A stretch of 64,000 bases of DNA from Flavobacterium yafengii (GTDB lineage: Bacteria; Bacteroidota; Bacteroidia; Flavobacteriales; Flavobacteriaceae). Below are positions 8,862 to 17,816 of this stretch, piece after piece. Below the pieces are notes generated by a model. The model saw nothing but the letters and a program-made list of their open reading frames with translations. It had not been told where the DNA came from and did no database searches. Position 1 is the stretch's first letter. Each line of letters begins with the position of its first letter. The DNA lies in NCBI RefSeq assembly GCF_030010375.1, contig NZ_JASCRY010000001.1, forward strand, positions 1,664,194-1,728,193, given 5' to 3'. A program made the translations under genes and the position numbers.

Positions 8862-9305
8862 TTACTCTACATAATCTTTGCTTCTGTCTCCTAAGATGAA
8901 CATTTTCTTTTTTTGAAAATGGATAGAAAAATGGGCATTTACCCAGTCTTCTGAAGTTTCCATTTCTGAGTTTGTCTCTTTGTTTTTATACCAAAGTGTG
9001 TATACCGCATAGTTAAAGCCTTTTTCGTATTTTGGAGTACCGTTTTCAAAACATTCCATTCCCCAAAGGATTGTAGTTTTTGATAAATCCAATACTTGAA
9101 AAACACCGGTTCCATCTGGATCTAATTGTACGATAGGTTCTGTAAGGCCTTCAAAAAGATAAGTTCCCGTTATAGGATAATCAATGTTTGTGGTAATATA
9201 ATGGATTCCGTCTTTGGTGGTTATTTTTTTAACTTTATTTTGTGCGTTTACAGTAGCAAAAAACAGAATTAATGGTAGCATGAATACGGTAACTAGTTTT
9301 GTCAT
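8862..9305 (-). CDS. exported protein of unknown function
   Basis: A 147-residue protein with a clear signal peptide ending at VNAQ (residues 19-22). The mature part is beta-rich with several aromatic residues, one cysteine, and no recognised motif. It begins 56 bp beyond the GH92 stop, so both may share a transcript. I do not recognise the family. Confidence 0.7.
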   Translation of the reverse strand: MTKLVTVFMLPLILFFATVNAQNKVKKITTKDGIHYITTNIDYPITGTYLFEGLTEPIVQLDPDGTGVFQVLDLSKTTILWGMECFENGTPKYEKGFNYAVYTLWYKNKETNSEMETSEDWVNAHFSIHFQKKKMFILGDRSKDYVE

Positions 9306-9361
9306 TTCGGGTAGTTTTGGTTTTTAAACAAACAGTGTTTTTTGATTTGGTACCATTGTCA

Positions 9362-11647
9362 TTATTTCTTTGTTGGCTTTGGACTCATATAAAAAGTGAT
9401 TTTTGAACCGTTGGTAATGTCAGCATGTTTGATAAATAAACTGTTAAATGGTTTCCCGTTCAACAGCACTTTTTTCACATAAACATTTTTATCACTTTGG
9501 TTCATCGCTTCCACAGTAAATGTTTTTCCATTTTCTAAAGTCAGGGTTGCGTTATTTACCAGTGGCGACCCCAAACTGTATTCATCAGATCCAGGCGCTA
9601 CAGGATAGAATCCCAGTGAAGAGAAAATATACCAAGCACTCATTTGTCCGCAATCATCGTTTCCTCCTAAACCATCTGGAGTAGGTTTGTACTGCATGTT
9701 TAAAATTTTACGCACTTGGGATTGGGTTTTCCAAGGTTCGTCTGTCCAATTGTAAAAATAAGCCACATGATGCGCGGGCTCATTGCCATGAACGTAACCG
9801 CCTATAATTCCTTCTCGGGTAATATCTTCGGTTTCTGCAAAAAAGGAATCCGGTAAATACATTGAAAACAGGGTGTCCAATCGCGATGCAAAAGATTTTT
9901 TGCCTCCCATTTGAGTTACTAATTGAGTTGGATCCTGCGGTACAAAAAAGCTGTAGTTCCAGCTATTTCCTTCTATAAAACCTTGACCGTGGGTGCTTAA
10001 AGCGTCAAATTCTTTTTTGAAGGTACCGTCAGCTAATTTTGGACGCATAAAACCAGTTGTTTTATCAAAATTGTTTTTCCAATTTCCGGAGCGTTTTATA
10101 AATTCATTGTATACATCAGTTCGGTTCAGTTTCTTGGCGATTTGTGCAATACACCAATCATCATAAGCATATTCTAATGTGTTTGAAACAGAGATGCCAC
10201 TTTTTTCGGCAGGAATATAACCCAAATCAATATAACTGCCAATACCTTCATAATTGCGGTGGTTTGCTGTTGTGATACAGGCTTCCAATGCTTGGTTTTC
10301 ATCTCCATTGTAAATTCCTTTTATAATGGCATCCGCAATCACGGAAACACTATGATAGCCACTCATACACCAGTTATCATTGGAATAGTGAGACCAAATG
10401 GGTAACATGTGCAAGGCACTTTGATTGTAATGTGCCAGCATGGATTTTACCATGTCATTATTACGTGAAGGTTGAATTATATTAAAAAAAGGATGCAATG
10501 CCCGATAGGTATCCCAAAGCGAAAAAGTACTGTAATTGGTAAAACCGTCTGCTTGGTGAGTTCCTTGATCCAGTCCTTTGTATTGTCCGTTTACGTCCGT
10601 GTAAGTTGTTGGATTTATGAAAGTATGATACATGGCGGTGTAAAAATTCACTTTGGTATCTTCTGATGCATTGATATTGATTTTATTCAATTCTTTGTTC
10701 CAAATTGCTTGTGCTTGGTCTTTTACTTTTTCAAAATTCCAATCTTTGATTTCCGCCTGCATATTTTGCAATGCGTTTTCTTGGCTAACCGAGGATAAAG
10801 CGAATTTTATTTTTATTTTTTCGGATTCTTCTGTTTTGAAATCAAAATACATTCGTATTTTTTTACCGGCTATTTCAGGGAAATTTTTGGTTTGGTCGAA
10901 CTTGCCCCAAAATCCTCTATACGGCTGTTTAGCATCATAATTCTTTTGACCATATTCTTTAAAAGGCTTCGAAAATGACATGGCAAAATAAACCGTTCGG
11001 GTTCTTGCCCAGCCATTCGTTTGTCTGTAACCGGTAATCAAAGTGTCATTAATAACTCTCACATAGGTCCAAACATCTTTTTGATCGTAATTATAAATTC
11101 CGGCCATTAAGTCTAAAATGATATGACTTTCGTCCGATTTTGGAAAAGTATATTGATGCATACCAACTCGAGTTGTAGCGGTCATTTCGGCTAAAATACC
11201 GCCATCATCCAGTTTGACTTTATAATAGCCGGCTTCGGCTTTTTCGTTAGCATGAGAAAACGCGGAGCGAAATCCACTTTTTGGGTTTGCAGCGGTTCCA
11301 GGATTCAACTGCAATTTTCCTTGTGTTGGCATAATTAGAAAATCTCCAAGATCAGAGTGTCCTGTTCCGCTTAAATGCGTGTGGCTGAAACCTACAATAG
11401 TCTTGTCTTCATATTTGTAACCGGCACAATATTTATAGACATCTCCGTTGTATTTGCCATTAAGTTCGTATGAAATAGTATCCGTTTCCGGGCTTAGTTG
11501 CACTGCTCCAAAAGGAACTGTTGCACCAGGATAAGTATGCCCCATTTTTTCGGTACCAATGATTGGCTTAACATATTTTACTAAATTTTGTTGTGCTTGG
11601 GTAAAAGAAAAACTGTAGAGTAAGGCAAAAAGGAATATTTTTTTCAT
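9362..11647 (-). CDS. glycoside hydrolase family 92 alpha-mannosidase, exported
   Basis: A 761-residue exo-acting, calcium-dependent alpha-mannosidase that trims mannose from glycans. A signal peptide ends at TQAQ (about residue 19). The N-terminal beta-sandwich region (VKPIIGTEKMGHTYPGATVPFG) leads into the alpha/alpha barrel, which holds SNTLEYAYDDW with the likely catalytic acid Glu, EGNSWNYSFFVPQD, and GNDDCGQMSAW near residues 662-672 with the paired aspartates that activate water. Length is normal. No sulfatase or other glycosidase is adjacent and no SusCD is nearby, so it may act on its own on periplasmic or surface mannosides. Confidence 0.93.
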   Translation of the reverse strand: MKKIFLFALLYSFSFTQAQQNLVKYVKPIIGTEKMGHTYPGATVPFGAVQLSPETDTISYELNGKYNGDVYKYCAGYKYEDKTIVGFSHTHLSGTGHSDLGDFLIMPTQGKLQLNPGTAANPKSGFRSAFSHANEKAEAGYYKVKLDDGGILAEMTATTRVGMHQYTFPKSDESHIILDLMAGIYNYDQKDVWTYVRVINDTLITGYRQTNGWARTRTVYFAMSFSKPFKEYGQKNYDAKQPYRGFWGKFDQTKNFPEIAGKKIRMYFDFKTEESEKIKIKFALSSVSQENALQNMQAEIKDWNFEKVKDQAQAIWNKELNKININASEDTKVNFYTAMYHTFINPTTYTDVNGQYKGLDQGTHQADGFTNYSTFSLWDTYRALHPFFNIIQPSRNNDMVKSMLAHYNQSALHMLPIWSHYSNDNWCMSGYHSVSVIADAIIKGIYNGDENQALEACITTANHRNYEGIGSYIDLGYIPAEKSGISVSNTLEYAYDDWCIAQIAKKLNRTDVYNEFIKRSGNWKNNFDKTTGFMRPKLADGTFKKEFDALSTHGQGFIEGNSWNYSFFVPQDPTQLVTQMGGKKSFASRLDTLFSMYLPDSFFAETEDITREGIIGGYVHGNEPAHHVAYFYNWTDEPWKTQSQVRKILNMQYKPTPDGLGGNDDCGQMSAWYIFSSLGFYPVAPGSDEYSLGSPLVNNATLTLENGKTFTVEAMNQSDKNVYVKKVLLNGKPFNSLFIKHADITNGSKITFYMSPKPTKK

Positions 11648-11855
11648 GGGATAACTGCTAAATTAGTTTCGGGAGTTAATGCGAATTAAGTATTGCATTC
11701 AAATCTAACTAATCGTAAGTTTTTAAGCAAATATTAGGACTATTTTACAGTAAAAACTTCGTCACGCAATGATACTATTCGTTCAGAATTATTTTAGACC
11801 TGCATTTAAAATAAAATTAAAGCCATTCATTTAGGAATACCAACTAAGTCAATTT

Positions 11856-12452
11856 TTATCCCTTTTCTAATTTTTTCCTTTCAATCAGTTCTTTAAGATT
11901 CTTTTCTTTTATGGCAGTTCTATTTTGAATGCAATAGTCGGTATGATAAAAGTGCGATTGGAGAAAATTAATTTGCATGTCGTTCCATTCTTCCAAGCTG
12001 AGATTTGGACTATAATGTTTCAATTCCAAATAGAGTTTATTTCCGATGCGCTCAAAATGATTGGTGCCCAAGTATTCGACATCGGCATCTGCAAGGATGC
12101 ATTCTAATTTGGTTTTTGGTTTTTGAGGTAATGTAGTGGCTCTTATCATACCGGCAATGGTTTCAATTTCTTTTTTGGTATATCCAAATTCCGGTAACTT
12201 TTTTTCAGCAAACCGAATGCTTTCTTCTTCATGCCCCTCATTAATTCCATTGATAAATCCGGCATCATGAAACAATGCCGCAGTTTTAACAAGCAGAATA
12301 TCTTCCTCAGTTGTGTTTTCTTGTTGCGCAATATATTCTGCTGCTTCCAGCACATGTTGTGTGTGTTTCCAATGGTGATAAATGAGAAAAGGAGACAATT
12401 GTGTTTTTAAACAATCCATGACATTGGTATACAAAAGATTCCAGTTTTTCAT
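11856..12452 (-). CDS. HD-domain phosphohydrolase-like protein
   Basis: A protein of 198 residues starting at the ATG at 12452; an earlier ATG at 12494 would add a hydrophobic 14-residue tail unlike the family. The HD metal site is visible: a first histidine in HHWKHTQHVLEAA, then LFHDAGF with the paired His-Asp, and a distal Asp in LADADVEYLG. HD proteins of this type cleave phosphoester bonds in nucleotides or signal molecules. It sits alone, leftward, next to the YitT gene. The substrate is unknown. Confidence 0.82.
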   Translation of the reverse strand: MKNWNLLYTNVMDCLKTQLSPFLIYHHWKHTQHVLEAAEYIAQQENTTEEDILLVKTAALFHDAGFINGINEGHEEESIRFAEKKLPEFGYTKKEIETIAGMIRATTLPQKPKTKLECILADADVEYLGTNHFERIGNKLYLELKHYSPNLSLEEWNDMQINFLQSHFYHTDYCIQNRTAIKEKNLKELIERKKLEKG

Positions 12453-12536
12453 ATTTACAGCTACAATTAAATTTAAAAATAAGGTACACACCATGAAGGT
12501 ATCTTTGTGAGAAGCCTATTTCATGGATTTCAGATA

Positions 12537-13424
12537 TTAGTGTTTTTGTTTGTTTCTTAAAATTCCGCCGCTGGCTTCTTTGATATATTGGATAAACATA
12601 AAAGCATTGGGGTCTATTTTTTTTATCTCATCTTTGATTCTAAGTAATTCAAGTCGCGTTACTACAGTGATAATAATGTCACAGTCTGTTTTTAAATCGA
12701 AAGTATCAGGTAAATAACCCCGTTCCCCTTTAATTATTGTAATTCCTTTCCCGAATTTTTTCACAATTAATGATTTAATAATTTCACTTTTGGAAGAAAT
12801 GATGTGCAAGGAAGTATATTGTTCCAGGCCGTGCGTTATATAATCGAGGGATTTTATGGCCGAAAAATAAGTGACAATTGAGTACAATGCTGTTCCAATA
12901 CCAAAAGACCAAGCTGCAGCCAAAAATAATAAGGTATTCATCCCAAAGATAACTTCGGATACGTTGAGTCCAATTTTTCGGGTTGTCAATAAAGCCAAGA
13001 TTTCTACACCATCAGCAGTGGAGCCACTCCGAATACACAATCCCATCCCAATCCCAATCAGGCAACCGCCGAACAAAGCAATTAAAAGTCTGTCTGTGGT
13101 AACTGCTTCAATATGAATAAAAGTCATACTGGCGGCTAGTAATAAAAAAGTCATCAAGCTTTGTAATGCAAATGTTTTTCCCAATAATCTTTTTCCTAAA
13201 AACAAAAACGGTATGTTTAAACCCAAGACAAGAATTCCAAATGGCAGATGGGTAATTTCATGGATAAGTATTGAAATCCCTATAATACCGCCATCCAAAA
13301 ATTTATTGGGTATCATAAATCCCTTTAGTGCCAATGTAATGAATACTACGCCCACTAAATTTAGAATAATATTTTTTGGATGAAATATTTCTTTCCAGTC
13401 AATGGGTTGGTGGTCAATATTCAT
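12537..13424 (-). CDS. YitT-family membrane protein (DUF161 + DUF2179)
   Basis: A 295-residue protein with about six hydrophobic segments in the first 200 residues (including GGIIGISILIHEITHLPFG and the loop SGSTADGVEILALL), followed by a soluble DUF2179 domain (about 210-285: KKFGKGITIIKGERGYLPD). This two-part architecture defines the YitT family of putative transporters; the substrate has not been established. The gene is single and divergent from the small-protein/cyclase operon that starts at 13601. Confidence 0.9.
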   Translation of the reverse strand: MNIDHQPIDWKEIFHPKNIILNLVGVVFITLALKGFMIPNKFLDGGIIGISILIHEITHLPFGILVLGLNIPFLFLGKRLLGKTFALQSLMTFLLLAASMTFIHIEAVTTDRLLIALFGGCLIGIGMGLCIRSGSTADGVEILALLTTRKIGLNVSEVIFGMNTLLFLAAAWSFGIGTALYSIVTYFSAIKSLDYITHGLEQYTSLHIISSKSEIIKSLIVKKFGKGITIIKGERGYLPDTFDLKTDCDIIITVVTRLELLRIKDEIKKIDPNAFMFIQYIKEASGGILRNKQKH

Positions 13425-13600
13425 AAGAATGAATTTGGATTAAAATCCTTTAAATATACTACTTTATTTTAAAAAATAAATATTATATTTACCTTATAAT
13501 TAGATTGTTACCTCAAAATATCGATTCTTTGGTTTCCCCAGCCATTTTTAAATTAATAGTTTTCTGAATCAGAATTTATTAACCTTTAAATATAGTAATC

Positions 13601-14044
13601 ATGGCAAAGTCTGTAGTAATCACATTGACCGTTCAAACTGCTAATCTTTATGGAATGAATGCTCCATCACAATCTCAAATTGATGGTTGTTGCACATTAT
13701 CGGATGATAATTCCGGAAGTTCTTCAAATGGAACTCCAGAAGATTTTAAATCCTATGTATTTATCAATAATAATGTAAAGTGGGTCGGTGTTTCAAGGGA
13801 CTCGGGATACTCTGTGGCAATCAACAGTATTGATTATGAATCCAAATCCAATGATGTTAATTTTTTTGACAGTCCTACTATTTATGGATCGGGAGGAAGG
13901 TCTGGAAACGCATCTGCCAATGTCAAAAATGATCCTAGTTTGCTTGGTAAGTTGGATATTTACAACATCAATTTTAGCGTTTATGATTCCGGTAATTCTT
14001 CAAAAACATTTAGCATAGATCCCAAATTAGCTATAAATCCGTAA
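13601..14044 (+). CDS. small beta-rich protein coupled to an adenylate cyclase, unknown function
   Basis: A 147-residue cytosolic-type protein without signal peptide. It is rich in Ser, Asn, Asp and Gly, with a Cys-Cys pair (DGCCTLSDD) near residue 30 and alternating polar/hydrophobic stretches that suggest an all-beta fold. I do not recognise a named family. Its TAA stop (14042-14044) shares one base with the ATG of the downstream cyclase gene (14044), so the two are translationally coupled and probably work together. It could be a sensor, partner or output of the cAMP enzyme; all of these are inference. Confidence 0.75.
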   Translation: MAKSVVITLTVQTANLYGMNAPSQSQIDGCCTLSDDNSGSSSNGTPEDFKSYVFINNNVKWVGVSRDSGYSVAINSIDYESKSNDVNFFDSPTIYGSGGRSGNASANVKNDPSLLGKLDIYNINFSVYDSGNSSKTFSIDPKLAINP

Positions 14045-15861
14045 TGGAATTGAATTTTAAATATTCTTTTAAAATTGCTCTTTTTGTTTTTTTTGTGCAC
14101 TTAAGTATTTTAGCCCAGGAGCAAAAAGTCGCGGACAGCCTTGTGAAAATTTATCAGAGAGGGAATATTGAAAATGCTGAAAAATTAGAATTACTTAGGA
14201 ATTTATCTTTTAATGAAGTGAATAATCTCAGGCTGTCGCTAAGATATGCAGAGGAACTTATTGCGCTGTCAAAGTTAGAAAACAACTATTTATACCTGCA
14301 CAGAGGGTATTTTCAAAAAGGAAATAAACTCAGACTTATTGGAGATTTGAATAAATCCCTTGATGCTTTTTTTAAAAGTGAGGCCGCAGCTAGCAAAGCA
14401 AAATATAGTGCGGGTCAAGGAACTGCTTATTCCTCTATTGCCGATGTATATTCGGTTATGGGGAATTCTAAAAATGCTTATTTATATTACAACAAAGCCA
14501 TTAAATTATTGAGAGAAACCGATAATTCTATAGGGCTGGCGTCCGCTTTATTAAATATGGGCGATGAATATTTTAAAAACAAGAAATACGATTTAGCATT
14601 AAGAAATTTTAAAGAATCCGGTGAAATTTTCAAGAGAGCCGATTATTTGATTGGTACTGCCTATAATTTAGGAAACATAGGAATGGTCTATGCCGAGCAG
14701 GGAAAGGATGCCTTGGCCATGAAATACATGAGTAAAGCCATAAAAATTCTGGAAGAACTAAAGGATTATTATGCGATTTCAGATTACCTGACGTACATGT
14801 CAGCTATTTATTTAAAACAAAATAATCAGGCTGTTGCGCTCAATTATGCGCAGAGAAGTCTGGAGCTAGCTCAAAAATATGGTTTGAAAGACCAAATCAG
14901 TAATTCAAATCTTAAACTTTCAGAGCTGTATCAAATATCCGGAAATCCCGTCGAATCCTTTAAGCATTACAAGAATCATATTATTTATCGGGATAGTGTC
15001 ACCAATCTTAAATCGGTTCAGCAAATGGCTGATTTACGAACTAATTTTGAAGTTTCCCAGAAACAGATTGAAGTCGATTTGCTCAACCAAGGAAAAAAAA
15101 ACCGACAGATTATTGCCATTTCATCTGCGATATCATCGGGACTGGTTTTCTTACTTGCTTTTGGAATGTTCAGAAGGTATAAATTCATAAAGAAAACCAA
15201 TGTCATTATTGAAGAGGAAAAGAATCGGTCAGACAGCTTGTTGCTAAATATTCTTCCCGAAGAAACGGCTCATGAGTTGAAACAAAATGGTAAAGTGCTC
15301 GCCAAAAAATTCGAATCGGTATCGGTATTATTTACCGATTTTGAGGGATTTACCCAATATGCAGAAAAACTACCGCCAGAAAAATTAGTGGAAAGTGTGG
15401 ACTACTATTTTTCTAAATTTGATGAAATCATGGAAAAATATGATTTAGAAAAAATCAAAACAGTTGGTGATTGTTATATGTGCGCGGGAGGTTTGCCTTT
15501 TCCAACAGAAGACCATGCTTTTAAAATGGTACAAGCGGCTTTTGAAATTGCCACATTTGTCAGAGATTCAAAAAATAATAATCCTTTAAATCATACTCGT
15601 TTTGAAATTCGCATCGGAATTAATTCCGGTCCCGTGGTAGCCGGAGTAGTCGGTACCAAGAAATTTGCGTATGATATTTGGGGAGATACGGTAAACATTG
15701 CTTCCCGTATGGAATCTAATTCAGAGCCAGGAAAAATTAATGTATCCGAAAACACGTATGAACTCATTAAAGACCGCTTTGATTGTGATTACAGAGGTGA
15801 AATTGAAGTTAAAAACAGAGGGACGATGAAAATGTATTTTGTAAACAATCCTACAACTTAA
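14044..15861 (+). CDS. TPR-transmembrane class III adenylate cyclase
   Basis: A 605-residue membrane signalling enzyme predicted to make cAMP. A signal sequence ends at LAQ (about residue 24), tetratricopeptide repeats fill about residues 30-330, one membrane helix lies at about 355-375, and a class III cyclase domain occupies about 425-602. Metal-binding aspartates are D432 (LFTDFEGFT) and D476 (GDCYM). Lys472 and Asp544 (YDIWG) are the adenine-selecting pair, and N551/R555 (NIASR) stabilise the transition state, so an active adenylate rather than guanylate cyclase is predicted. The TPR part would face the periplasm. It is coupled to the upstream 147-residue gene and convergent with a LuxR regulator. 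Confidence 0.92.
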   Translation: MELNFKYSFKIALFVFFVHLSILAQEQKVADSLVKIYQRGNIENAEKLELLRNLSFNEVNNLRLSLRYAEELIALSKLENNYLYLHRGYFQKGNKLRLIGDLNKSLDAFFKSEAAASKAKYSAGQGTAYSSIADVYSVMGNSKNAYLYYNKAIKLLRETDNSIGLASALLNMGDEYFKNKKYDLALRNFKESGEIFKRADYLIGTAYNLGNIGMVYAEQGKDALAMKYMSKAIKILEELKDYYAISDYLTYMSAIYLKQNNQAVALNYAQRSLELAQKYGLKDQISNSNLKLSELYQISGNPVESFKHYKNHIIYRDSVTNLKSVQQMADLRTNFEVSQKQIEVDLLNQGKKNRQIIAISSAISSGLVFLLAFGMFRRYKFIKKTNVIIEEEKNRSDSLLLNILPEETAHELKQNGKVLAKKFESVSVLFTDFEGFTQYAEKLPPEKLVESVDYYFSKFDEIMEKYDLEKIKTVGDCYMCAGGLPFPTEDHAFKMVQAAFEIATFVRDSKNNNPLNHTRFEIRIGINSGPVVAGVVGTKKFAYDIWGDTVNIASRMESNSEPGKINVSENTYELIKDRFDCDYRGEIEVKNRGTMKMYFVNNPTT

Positions 15862-15926
15862 AGCGATGTGAATAGTCGTGTTTTTTTTCCAAATAGCTCG
15901 GCTTTTAAAGACAAATCTAATAGAAT

Positions 15927-16688
15927 TTATAATAAGCCTTGCAATGTGCTTTTTCTAATTAATTGGGCGGTATTTCTGGAGTTGGATTTCTTTAAAATAT
16001 TTTTGCGATGCTGTTTTACGGTATTGACACTGATAAAAAGTGTTTCGGCAATTTCATTGTTGTCAAAACCTTCTGCAATTAGCTTAATGATATCAATTTC
16101 TCTTTTTGAAAATTCTGAAAAGCATTGGGTATCTTCAAAAACATCAATATTCATGTAGGAGGGTTCGCCTTTTAGCCCTATCATGGAATATTGGTAGGTA
16201 TTGTTTTTGGTCAAATGATCGATTCTGGTATGGATATTCAGTGATTTTCCAAATCCGCCTTTTGGATCTAAAGTAAGAATTATGGCTTGATGATTGAGCA
16301 TGCAATACTCCCCATTTTTCATTCGACTTCTAAAACTGTAATTCATTTTATAGTTAGTCAATTTTTCAGCACCTATGTTGGTATAAAAAAAATTAAGTAT
16401 TGAAGCTTCGGCTTTTACTATGAAGTCAACATCGTTAGGATGTATTGTTCCAAGAATATCATTAAAAGATACGGTTTCCGGGTCAAATCCATGAATATCA
16501 GTTATAGCTGGACTAACGTTAGATAAAGACATATCATAAAAATCAATGATATAATAATAAAACGGACCAGAGCTTATTATCGAGCTGGCAATTTCGTCAA
16601 ACTTTATTTGTGGTAATAAAGTGTTCTCGTTGGCTCTTTTTTGAGTACTAATCCAAACCGAATGAAGTTTTTGTAGTTCTTGGGTCAT
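15927..16688 (-). CDS. PAS-like sensor / LuxR-type DNA-binding regulator
   Basis: A 253-residue transcription factor. Residues about 30-170 look like a PAS fold (FYYYIIDFYDMSLSNVSPA, then GTIHPNDVDFI, as in PAS_3). The last 65 residues form a LuxR helix-turn-helix (FSKREIDIIKLIAEGFDNNE, then LFISVNTVKQHRKNILKK). No phosphoacceptor domain is present. It ends 66 bp from the adenylate cyclase stop in convergent orientation. This type is common in Flavobacteria; the signal and targets are unknown. Confidence 0.87.
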   Translation of the reverse strand: MTQELQKLHSVWISTQKRANENTLLPQIKFDEIASSIISSGPFYYYIIDFYDMSLSNVSPAITDIHGFDPETVSFNDILGTIHPNDVDFIVKAEASILNFFYTNIGAEKLTNYKMNYSFRSRMKNGEYCMLNHQAIILTLDPKGGFGKSLNIHTRIDHLTKNNTYQYSMIGLKGEPSYMNIDVFEDTQCFSEFSKREIDIIKLIAEGFDNNEIAETLFISVNTVKQHRKNILKKSNSRNTAQLIRKSTLQGLL

Positions 16689-16810
16689 GTCTTAGGTTTT
16701 TGACATAAAATTTCGCTAAAAATACAATTATTTTACGGTTTAAAGAAAAATAAATGTGGTTTTGAAAAAGAAGAACTGATACTGAAATTTTTATTTAGCA
16801 ACAAAACTGC

Positions 16811-16816
16811 GCTAAC
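16811..16816. other. GCTAAC junction motif
   Basis: GCTAAC sits just beyond the stop of the 74-residue gene. The same hexamer occurs at about 17107 and its complement GTTAGC at 17786, each at a gene boundary. This repeated placement resembles cassette ends, but no complete recombination site is visible at this position. Confidence 0.3.
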
Positions 16817-16828
16817 GATTGTGGCATA

Positions 16829-17053
16829 TCAGCTCGGTAGGATAGGAATTCCTATCCAATGCATAATAAGCATTATTGCAACTGTTATTCCGAAACTACA
16901 TAAACAAAGAAGTCGCCAATAAGTAGATCTTCCATACCCATATTTCCAAACTTTCTCGCCAGTTTCTTTTCTGTTTTCTTTCAAAGTAAATTTCGATAGT
17001 ATGTACGTTGAAGCAGCAAAAATAAATATTGCAATTATCCAAAATTTCATCAT
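16829..17053 (-). CDS. small two-helix membrane protein, unknown
   Basis: A 74-residue protein with two hydrophobic helices (about 3-20 and 47-67) and a basic middle (KENRKETGEKVWKYGYGRST). No family is recognised. It is bounded on both sides by GCTAAC motifs at 16811 and 17107, and it is the first gene of the accessory island. An 18-nt perfect palindrome at 16840-16857 is simply part of its last codons. Confidence 0.6.
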   Translation of the reverse strand: MMKFWIIAIFIFAASTYILSKFTLKENRKETGEKVWKYGYGRSTYWRLLCLCSFGITVAIMLIMHWIGIPILPS

Positions 17054-17106
17054 AAACGATTCTTTTATTAAAGTTATAAATTCACAATTTTTTTCTTAAA
17101 ATTAGT

Positions 17107-17112
17107 GCTAAC
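17107..17112. other. GCTAAC junction motif
   Basis: GCTAAC lies between the 74-residue membrane protein gene and the DUF1905-type gene, 7 bp beyond the stop codon of the latter. It has the same orientation as the copy at 16811. Too little flanking symmetry is present to call an attC site. Confidence 0.3.
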
Positions 17113-17118
17113 AACGGT

Positions 17119-17604
17119 TTAGGAGCAGTTTTTTTGATTTAACTGTTCAAGTTTTGCAATAAATTTCACAATTTTTTCCACTTTCTGATTTTCAGTAGCA
17201 GATGAATTTATGTTTTGAATTATTTCATTTTGTTCCTCAATTTTGAGTTTTTTGAATATATTTAAAACTTCAGCATCCTTAAAACATTCAAAAATCATTT
17301 CATTTTCATTCTTTTTTTCAGTGTTTTCATTTACAAGATAAAGCGTGACGTTTACGAATTCTCCACCGCTTTTCCCTATAAAGTTTCTAATTTCCGAGTT
17401 CAAAGACATTTTTTTGTCTGAATTTTTTAAAGGTGCTAAGTTTTTACTATTTATTTCGTAATCGTCAATTTTTCCTGACACTTTTAAATCGCCCCATTTT
17501 CCTTTTATATTTTTAGTATTTGGTATAATAAGGTGATAAGTCCAAGCACCGTTTCCTGGAATATATTGAATTTCCAATTTTTCATTTTCTACTATAAAAT
17601 TCAT
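17119..17604 (-). CDS. DUF1905-like protein
   Basis: A 161-residue soluble protein. The first 95 residues resemble a DUF1905 beta-barrel-like domain (GAWTYHLIIPN, then KGKWGDLKVSGKID, then LNSEIRNFIGKSGGEFVNVTLYL). The C-terminus (KIVKFIAKLEQLN) resembles the short YdeI/OmdA-type helical tail. The function of this family is not established. The gene is isolated between a GCTAAC motif and a large imperfect hairpin, and is AT-rich like the other accessory genes here. Confidence 0.65.
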   Translation of the reverse strand: MNFIVENEKLEIQYIPGNGAWTYHLIIPNTKNIKGKWGDLKVSGKIDDYEINSKNLAPLKNSDKKMSLNSEIRNFIGKSGGEFVNVTLYLVNENTEKKNENEMIFECFKDAEVLNIFKKLKIEEQNEIIQNINSSATENQKVEKIVKFIAKLEQLNQKNCS

Positions 17605-17672
17605 AGTTCAAATTCAAAGATTTTTAAATTTCATTCTTTTGCTGTGAAGAGGAAACATTACAGCTACGTTCT

Positions 17673-17784
17673 GGCGCTTGGCGAGGTTGCGAACTTCGGA
17701 ACAGATTATTTTCTGTTAAAGATAAAATTTCTTGCGAAATTTAAACGTGAATTTACTACAAAATTCGCAATCTTGCCAAACGCC
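17673..17784. repeat. long imperfect inverted repeat next to GTTAGC (attC-like hairpin)
   Basis: Arms 17673-17696 and 17761-17784 pair over 24 nt with four mismatches (GGCG-TTGGC-AG-TTGCGAA core). A smaller perfect hairpin (17725-17742) lies in the loop. GTTAGC follows immediately at 17786. A long, imperfectly paired stem ending in a GTTAGC-like box is the shape of an integron attC site, but the core does not match the strict GTTRRRY consensus and no integrase is in the window. It lies between the DUF1905 gene and the HxlR gene. Confidence 0.5.
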
Positions 17785-17816
17785 TGTTAGCGGTTCGTGC
17801 TTTATTTTAACAAACA

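Noticed and set aside
16840..16857. 18-nt perfect palindrome in the 74-residue gene
   Set aside because: It is formed by the codons of the C-terminal residues (GIPIL) and sits within the gene, so it is most simply a coding coincidence.
17533..17790. 85-residue plus-strand ORF through the hairpin at 17673-17784
   Set aside because: It overlaps the DUF1905-type gene on the opposite strand and reads through the inverted repeat; composition is not protein-like.
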